Shown: positions 60,559-64,000 of the stretch, in pieces
Position numbering within the stretch: position 1 is the first letter of the stretch
Layout of the letters: each line of letters opens with the position of its first letter
Source of the DNA: an uncultured Formosa sp.
GTDB taxonomy: Bacteria; Bacteroidota; Bacteroidia; Flavobacteriales; Flavobacteriaceae
DNA length: 64,000 bases
Assembly: GCF_947500765.1 (NCBI RefSeq)
Contig: NZ_CANMTH010000002.1
Location: 124,001 to 188,000 of the forward strand
Reading direction: 5' to 3'
Program-made: the position numbers and the translations under genes
Notes under the pieces: model-generated
What the model saw: the letters and a program-made list of their open reading frames with translations, nothing else
Databases searched by the model: none
Told to the model about the DNA's origin: nothing

Positions 60559-61863
60559 ATGACTGAAAATTTTGTTGAAGAATTAACATGGAGAGGTTTG
60601 GTGCATGATATTATGCCTGGAACTGAAGATCAATTGAATAAAGAGATGACAACAGCCTATATAGGCTTTGATCCAACTTCAGATTCTTTGCATATTGGAA
60701 GTTTAGTGCCTATTATTATATTGGTTCATTTAGAAAGAGCAGGACATAAGCCTGTAGCTTTGGTAGGAGGTGCAACAGGTATGATTGGAGATCCTTCTGG
60801 GAAGAGTGACGAACGTAATTTGTTGGATGAAGTTACATTAGCAAAAAATGTTGCAGGAATTAAAAGTGTATTGTCACGTTTTTTAAATTTCGACTCTACA
60901 GCAGAAAATGCACCAATATTAGTGAATAATTACGATTGGATGAAAGATTTCTCATTCATAGATTTTGCTAGAGATGTTGGTAAACGTATTACTGTAAACT
61001 ACATGATGGCTAAAGATTCTGTGAAAAAACGTTTTTCTGGAGATGAAGGAAATGTAGGGATGTCTTTTACGGAATTTACATACCAATTAATACAAGGGTA
61101 TGATTTTTACCACTTACATAAAAACTACAACTGTTTATTACAAATGGGAGGTAGCGACCAGTGGGGAAATATTACTACAGGAACAGAACTTGTAAGACGT
61201 ATGAATCCGGGTGTAGAAGCTAAAGCATACGCCATGACGTGCCCGTTAATTACTAAAGCCGATGGTTCTAAATTTGGTAAAAGTGAAGGCGGAAATGTCT
61301 GGTTAGATGCCGATAAAACATCTGTATATAAATTCTACCAATTCTGGTTAAATACCACCGATGAGGATGCAGAAAAGTATATTAAAATCTTTACGTTTTT
61401 AGATAAATCTACTATTGATGCTTTAATTGCTGAACATAAAGAAACACCACATTTAAGATTGTTACAAAAGAAATTAGCTGAAGAGTTAACAACATTTGTA
61501 CATTCTAAAGAAGAATTTGAAAATGCTGAAAAAGCATCCAATATCTTGTTTTCTAAATCGTTTAAATCGGATATTAAAACTTTAGACGAGAAAACATTTT
61601 TAGATGTATTTGAAGGTGTGCCAATGGCAGAAATTTCTAAATCAGAATTAGAAGATATTGATATGATTGCAATACTTTCTGCTAGAACAAACTTCTTAGC
61701 ATCTAATAGTGAAGCCAGACGTGCATTAAAAGAAAATGCAGTTTCTGTAAATAAAGAAAAAGTAAAAGAAGATTATAAATTAAGTGCAAGCGATTTAATA
61801 AACGATAGTTATATCATTATTAATAAAGGAAAGCGTAACACATATATTGTAAAAGCAATTTAA
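60559..61863 (+). CDS. tyrS: Tyrosyl-tRNA synthetase
   Basis: Charges tRNA-Tyr. Class I motifs: HIGS in [11 protein letters not shown], the tyrosine pocket ([45 protein letters not shown]) and KFGKSEGG in place of KMSKS. A C-terminal S4 domain begins about residue 365 ([21 protein letters not shown]). At 434 residues it is full length. Confidence 0.96.
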   Translation: MTENFVEELTWRGLVHDIMPGTEDQLNKEMTTAYIGFDPTSDSLHIGSLVPIIILVHLERAGHKPVALVGGATGMIGDPSGKSDERNLLDEVTLAKNVAGIKSVLSRFLNFDSTAENAPILVNNYDWMKDFSFIDFARDVGKRITVNYMMAKDSVKKRFSGDEGNVGMSFTEFTYQLIQGYDFYHLHKNYNCLLQMGGSDQWGNITTGTELVRRMNPGVEAKAYAMTCPLITKADGSKFGKSEGGNVWLDADKTSVYKFYQFWLNTTDEDAEKYIKIFTFLDKSTIDALIAEHKETPHLRLLQKKLAEELTTFVHSKEEFENAEKASNILFSKSFKSDIKTLDEKTFLDVFEGVPMAEISKSELEDIDMIAILSARTNFLASNSEARRALKENAVSVNKEKVKEDYKLSASDLINDSYIIINKGKRNTYIVKAI

Positions 61864-61869
61864 AAACAA

Positions 61870-61899
61870 TGAAGCCGGATTATATATAATCCGGCTTCA
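61870..61899. terminator. Perfect 30-bp palindrome after tyrS
   Basis: TGAAGCCGGATTATA followed by its exact complement. The hairpin is strong but the 3' side is AATAAAAACC, without a U tract, so termination is less certain than RNA stabilisation. Confidence 0.6.
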
Positions 61900-62044
61900 A
61901 TAAAAACCAACTAACCATTAAAAACCAACCTTTCTCTACTGAACCTAAAGCAAGGAGGTTTTATTATAGTCGGTATTTAATCTGTTTACTTTCAGTATAT
62001 TTTGCAAATTATATGTTAAATTTATGTAGCTCTAAATTATAGCT

Positions 62045-63025
62045 TTATAGTGCCATTAAATTGCAACCACGAATATCCGAATTATCAAAGCGACCAATGA
62101 CTTCAAAGGCGTTTTCTCCTGTAATTTTTCCTAAATCTTGTGTTGCTATAAAAGCACAAGAATTTACATTGGCTAAATCAATAACATTTATGCCTCCAGT
62201 TTTTCCTTCAGTCTGAATTGTTAGTGCATCTTCAGGGTCTCGCGTTAAAATTTTCATCCAGGGTGGACAGTTAAAAATACCATGACCTTTAGAATAGCCC
62301 TGACTTAAAAGTTCGGTCATGCCATATTCGCTGTGTATTTCGTTTACACCAAATCCTGCTTTTAAAATATTGTGTAGCTCGGTTCTAATAAGTTCTTTTC
62401 GGCGCCCTTTCATGCCTCCGGTTTCCATAATAATGGTGTGTTTTAATTTAAATTGATGCGCTTCAACTAAATCTAATAAAGCAAAAGAAACACCTATTAG
62501 AAGCACCTTTTGTCCTCTAGAATCTAAATCGATTAATTTTGATTTTAATTCTGATAAGTTATCTAAATAAAATCCGCTTTCAGGATGATTCGATTGGTTA
62601 ATCATATCGTTAACCATATATATTAAAGACGATCCGTTACGCTCTAAATAAGAAGGTAACAATGCTAAAACTACGTAATCTTCAATGTTCCCATATGCAT
62701 TAGTAAATCCTTTTCTAAAACTATCTTCGTAAATAGATGTGTCGGTTACCAAGTGTTTACTTGTTATACTCCCTGTGGTTCCACTACTAGAAAATGTGCA
62801 TTGTACGGGTTTGGAACTGCTTAAAATGTCGCGAGTTTTAAAAAATTCTATCGGTAAAAAAGGAATGTCTTTATAATGCTTTATATCGCTTGGATGAATG
62901 TATAGTAAGTCGCAAAACGATCTGTAAGTACGATTGTTTTTAAACTGAAATTGAAATACGTTCAATGCATGTTCATTAAATTGGTCTTCCGTTTTAATAT
63001 TAAAAATAGCTTGAGTATCAATCAT
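62045..63025 (-). CDS. Acyl-protein synthetase (LuxE)-like adenylate-forming protein
   Basis: Protein of 326 residues; ATG at 63025 (MIDTQAIFNIKTEDQF) is preferred to the longer track start, and a TATTTTTG box lies just upstream. Features resemble LuxE and phenylacetate-CoA ligases: FLPIEFFKTRDIL, the AMP-site loop TFSSSGTTGSITSKH, METGGMKGRRKELIR and IHSEYGMTELLSQGY. It likely activates a carboxylic acid as acyl-adenylate and transfers it to a protein. No luciferase or reductase partner is nearby. Function in this context unknown. Confidence 0.85.
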   Translation of the reverse strand: MIDTQAIFNIKTEDQFNEHALNVFQFQFKNNRTYRSFCDLLYIHPSDIKHYKDIPFLPIEFFKTRDILSSSKPVQCTFSSSGTTGSITSKHLVTDTSIYEDSFRKGFTNAYGNIEDYVVLALLPSYLERNGSSLIYMVNDMINQSNHPESGFYLDNLSELKSKLIDLDSRGQKVLLIGVSFALLDLVEAHQFKLKHTIIMETGGMKGRRKELIRTELHNILKAGFGVNEIHSEYGMTELLSQGYSKGHGIFNCPPWMKILTRDPEDALTIQTEGKTGGINVIDLANVNSCAFIATQDLGKITGENAFEVIGRFDNSDIRGCNLMAL

Positions 63026-63048
63026 AGTTTTGAGATAAAAAACATAGG

Positions 63049-63056
63049 CAAAAATA
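63049..63056 (-). promoter_or_regulatory. Predicted -7 box of the LuxE-like gene
   Basis: TATTTTTG on the minus strand, 23 bases before the chosen ATG. This supports the shorter start, because the longer ORF would begin upstream of the promoter and of a terminator. Confidence 0.45.
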
Positions 63057-63060
63057 GTTA

Positions 63061-63093
63061 AAATAAAAAAGCATTGCCAAGAGCAATGCTTTA
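63061..63093 (-). terminator. Terminator of the T9SS mini-protein gene
   Basis: AAAGCATTGC / GCAATGCTTT stem with a five-base loop and, on the minus strand, a TTTTTTATTTT tail. Confidence 0.8.
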
Positions 63094-63133
63094 AAAAAAA
63101 TGTTTTCAATATAATATTTAAAGACAACTAACG

Positions 63134-63466
63134 TTATCGAACTACAAGTTTTCTGGTTGTAGAGATATTGTTTTCTTTAATTTTAATAATGTAAATTCCA
63201 GAATGTAATTTAGAGATGTTCATTTCTTTGCCAAAAAGAGTGGTTTGTAAGATAGATTTTCCTAAAACATTAAAAATTTCAATATCCTTAGTCAAGTTGT
63301 TTTTAGTAACAATATATAATTTACCATTACTAACAGGGTTAGGGTAAATTGTAAGTTCTTCAATGCTTTGTGTAATATCAGTATCTACGGCTTGTGCTTG
63401 CGCGGTAACCGATATTACAAGAAATAAAAAGAAAGATAAAATAGTAAGTAAGTATTTTTTTTTCAT
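63134..63466 (-). CDS. Minimal T9SS type A sorting domain protein
   Basis: Protein of 110 residues from ATG 63466 (MKKKYLLTILSFFLFLVISVTAQAQ). After the signal peptide and about 15 residues, the entire remainder is a T9SS C-terminal domain: LTIYPNPVSNGKLYIV, IEIFNVLGKSILQTTL and SGIYIIKIKENNISTTRKLVVR. There is no cargo domain. It may be a small secreted protein or the 3' remnant of a larger surface protein. Own terminator downstream. Confidence 0.85.
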   Translation of the reverse strand: MKKKYLLTILSFFLFLVISVTAQAQAVDTDITQSIEELTIYPNPVSNGKLYIVTKNNLTKDIEIFNVLGKSILQTTLFGKEMNISKLHSGIYIIKIKENNISTTRKLVVR

Positions 63467-63626
63467 GTAATCATGATTAATATATAAAGGTAATAAAATC
63501 ACAACAAATTTCAAGCCATAAGTGTATAAACTGCATTTTTATTGTTCTTAAATTATTATAGTGTAAGTTCGAAGTTACGTTATTGTTATTAAAAAATTGT
63601 TTTCTATAAATGATTGTTATATATTT

Positions 63627-63634
63627 TATCTTTG
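63627..63634 (+). promoter_or_regulatory. Predicted -7 box of the response regulator gene
   Basis: TATCTTTG, 30 bases upstream of the ATG at 63665. Confidence 0.4.
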
Positions 63635-63664
63635 AAGATTAAATAACATTTTAATAAACTAAAA

Positions 63665-64000
63665 ATGGACATAAAAATTTTGTTGGTTGATGATGAGCCG
63701 GATATTTTAGAAATAGTTGGTTATAATTTATCTTCTGAAGGCTACGAAGTCATTACAGCAGAAAATGGAATTGAAGCCGTAAAAAAAGCTAAAAAAGAAA
63801 AGCCACAACTTATCATTATGGATGTAATGATGCCAGAAATGGATGGTATTGAAGCTTGCGAACAAATTAGAAACATTCCAGAATTAAAAGATACTATCAT
63901 TACATTTTTAACAGCTAGAGGAGAAGATTATTCTCAAGTTGCTGGATTTGATGCAGGTGCAGACGATTATATAACAAAACCAGTAAAACCAAAGGTTTTA
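63665..64000 (+). CDS. Response regulator, receiver domain (3' end beyond window)
   Basis: Not in the ORF track because it runs off the edge. The 112 visible codons encode a CheY-like receiver: KILLVDDEPDILEIV with the acidic pair Asp9/Asp10, phospho-acceptor Asp53 in IIMDVMMPEMDG, the Thr in FLTARGED and Lys in DDYITKPVKP. The sequence resembles the OmpR/PhoB branch, so a winged-helix output domain probably follows. No kinase is upstream in the window. Confidence 0.92.
   Translation, partial: MDIKILLVDDEPDILEIVGYNLSSEGYEVITAENGIEAVKKAKKEKPQLIIMDVMMPEMDGIEACEQIRNIPELKDTIITFLTARGEDYSQVAGFDAGADDYITKPVKPKVL

Noticed and set aside
63026-63127. N-terminal membrane-helix extension of the LuxE-like protein in the ORF track
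   Set aside because: It would be translated from the terminator and promoter region of the neighbouring transcript. MIDTQAIF at 63025 has a -7 box directly upstream and fits the family.
1-64000. Search for tRNA genes, CRISPR arrays, insertion sequences, integrases and toxin-antitoxin pairs
   Set aside because: No T-loop-like cloverleaf sequence, no regularly spaced repeats, no transposase or integrase motif, and gene order throughout looks like conserved core chromosome.

Overview
The window is a stretch of core chromosome from a member of the Bacteroidota, almost certainly the family Flavobacteriaceae. Evidence: strongly AT-rich DNA; gliding genes gldE and gldD next to ssb and mutY; a type IX secretion C-terminal domain; TonB-dependent uptake; many domain families typical of this phylum (DUF3127, DUF4296, DUF4271, DUF4301, DUF3098); and the Bacteroidota promoter form TTTG-N17-23-TAnnTTTG upstream of many genes. 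Shine-Dalgarno sequences are largely absent. I see no rRNA, tRNA, CRISPR array, insertion sequence, integrase or phage gene. Gene order is dense, with many intrinsic terminators, several of them shared by convergent genes.

Layout. 1-10.6 kb: 3' end of glyQS, a 1134-residue outer-membrane barrel protein, xth, an OmpA-type lipoprotein, an eight-haem cytochrome c with TPRs, an aldo/keto reductase and a membrane protein. 10.6-17.5 kb: rng, a 30-residue basic ribosomal-type protein missed by the ORF track, and hup, divergent from mutY-ssb-gldE-gldD-dienelactone hydrolase. 17.7-23.6 kb: transglutaminase, HMA lipoprotein, EamA exporter and an M16 peptidase pair. 24-28 kb: rplU (with HhH extension)-rpmA, ahcY, a phosphopantetheinyl transferase and a GGGP synthase.

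27.9-33.8 kb is a thiamine acquisition locus: thiamine-binding protein, PnuT-type transporter, NadR-like P-loop kinase, DUF4301, ArfB-like hydrolase, then a TPP riboswitch and TonB receptor. 34-43.7 kb: Rieske-like lipoprotein, greA with an unusual two-hairpin leader, HIT protein, histidine kinase, DUF3127, aat, tag, thioredoxin-like protein, and the operon ftsX-lipoprotein-DUF3098-uppP-truB-TonB-like.

43.9-56 kb: leuS (enlarged, with an in-frame dispersed repeat), ald, zinc metallopeptidase, sodC, Lrp regulator, a gene-poor 0.87-kb gap with a perfect 18-bp palindrome, DUF423, and two tandem diverged pckA genes. 55-64 kb: hemD, DUF4271, mannosyltransferase, pyrC, DUF4296, an SDR epimerase, tyrS, an acyl-protein synthetase-like gene, a minimal T9SS protein and the start of a response regulator.

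No wholly new multi-gene system is obvious. The best leads are regulatory: tandem terminators in the greA leader, and a start-codon hairpin downstream of the TPP aptamer that could switch pairing with the aptamer's P1 strand. Next come the NadR-like kinase/DUF4301 pair in the thiamine locus, the LeuRS insertions, the duplicated pckA with a homogenised 5' end, and a promoter-bearing 536-bp gap.
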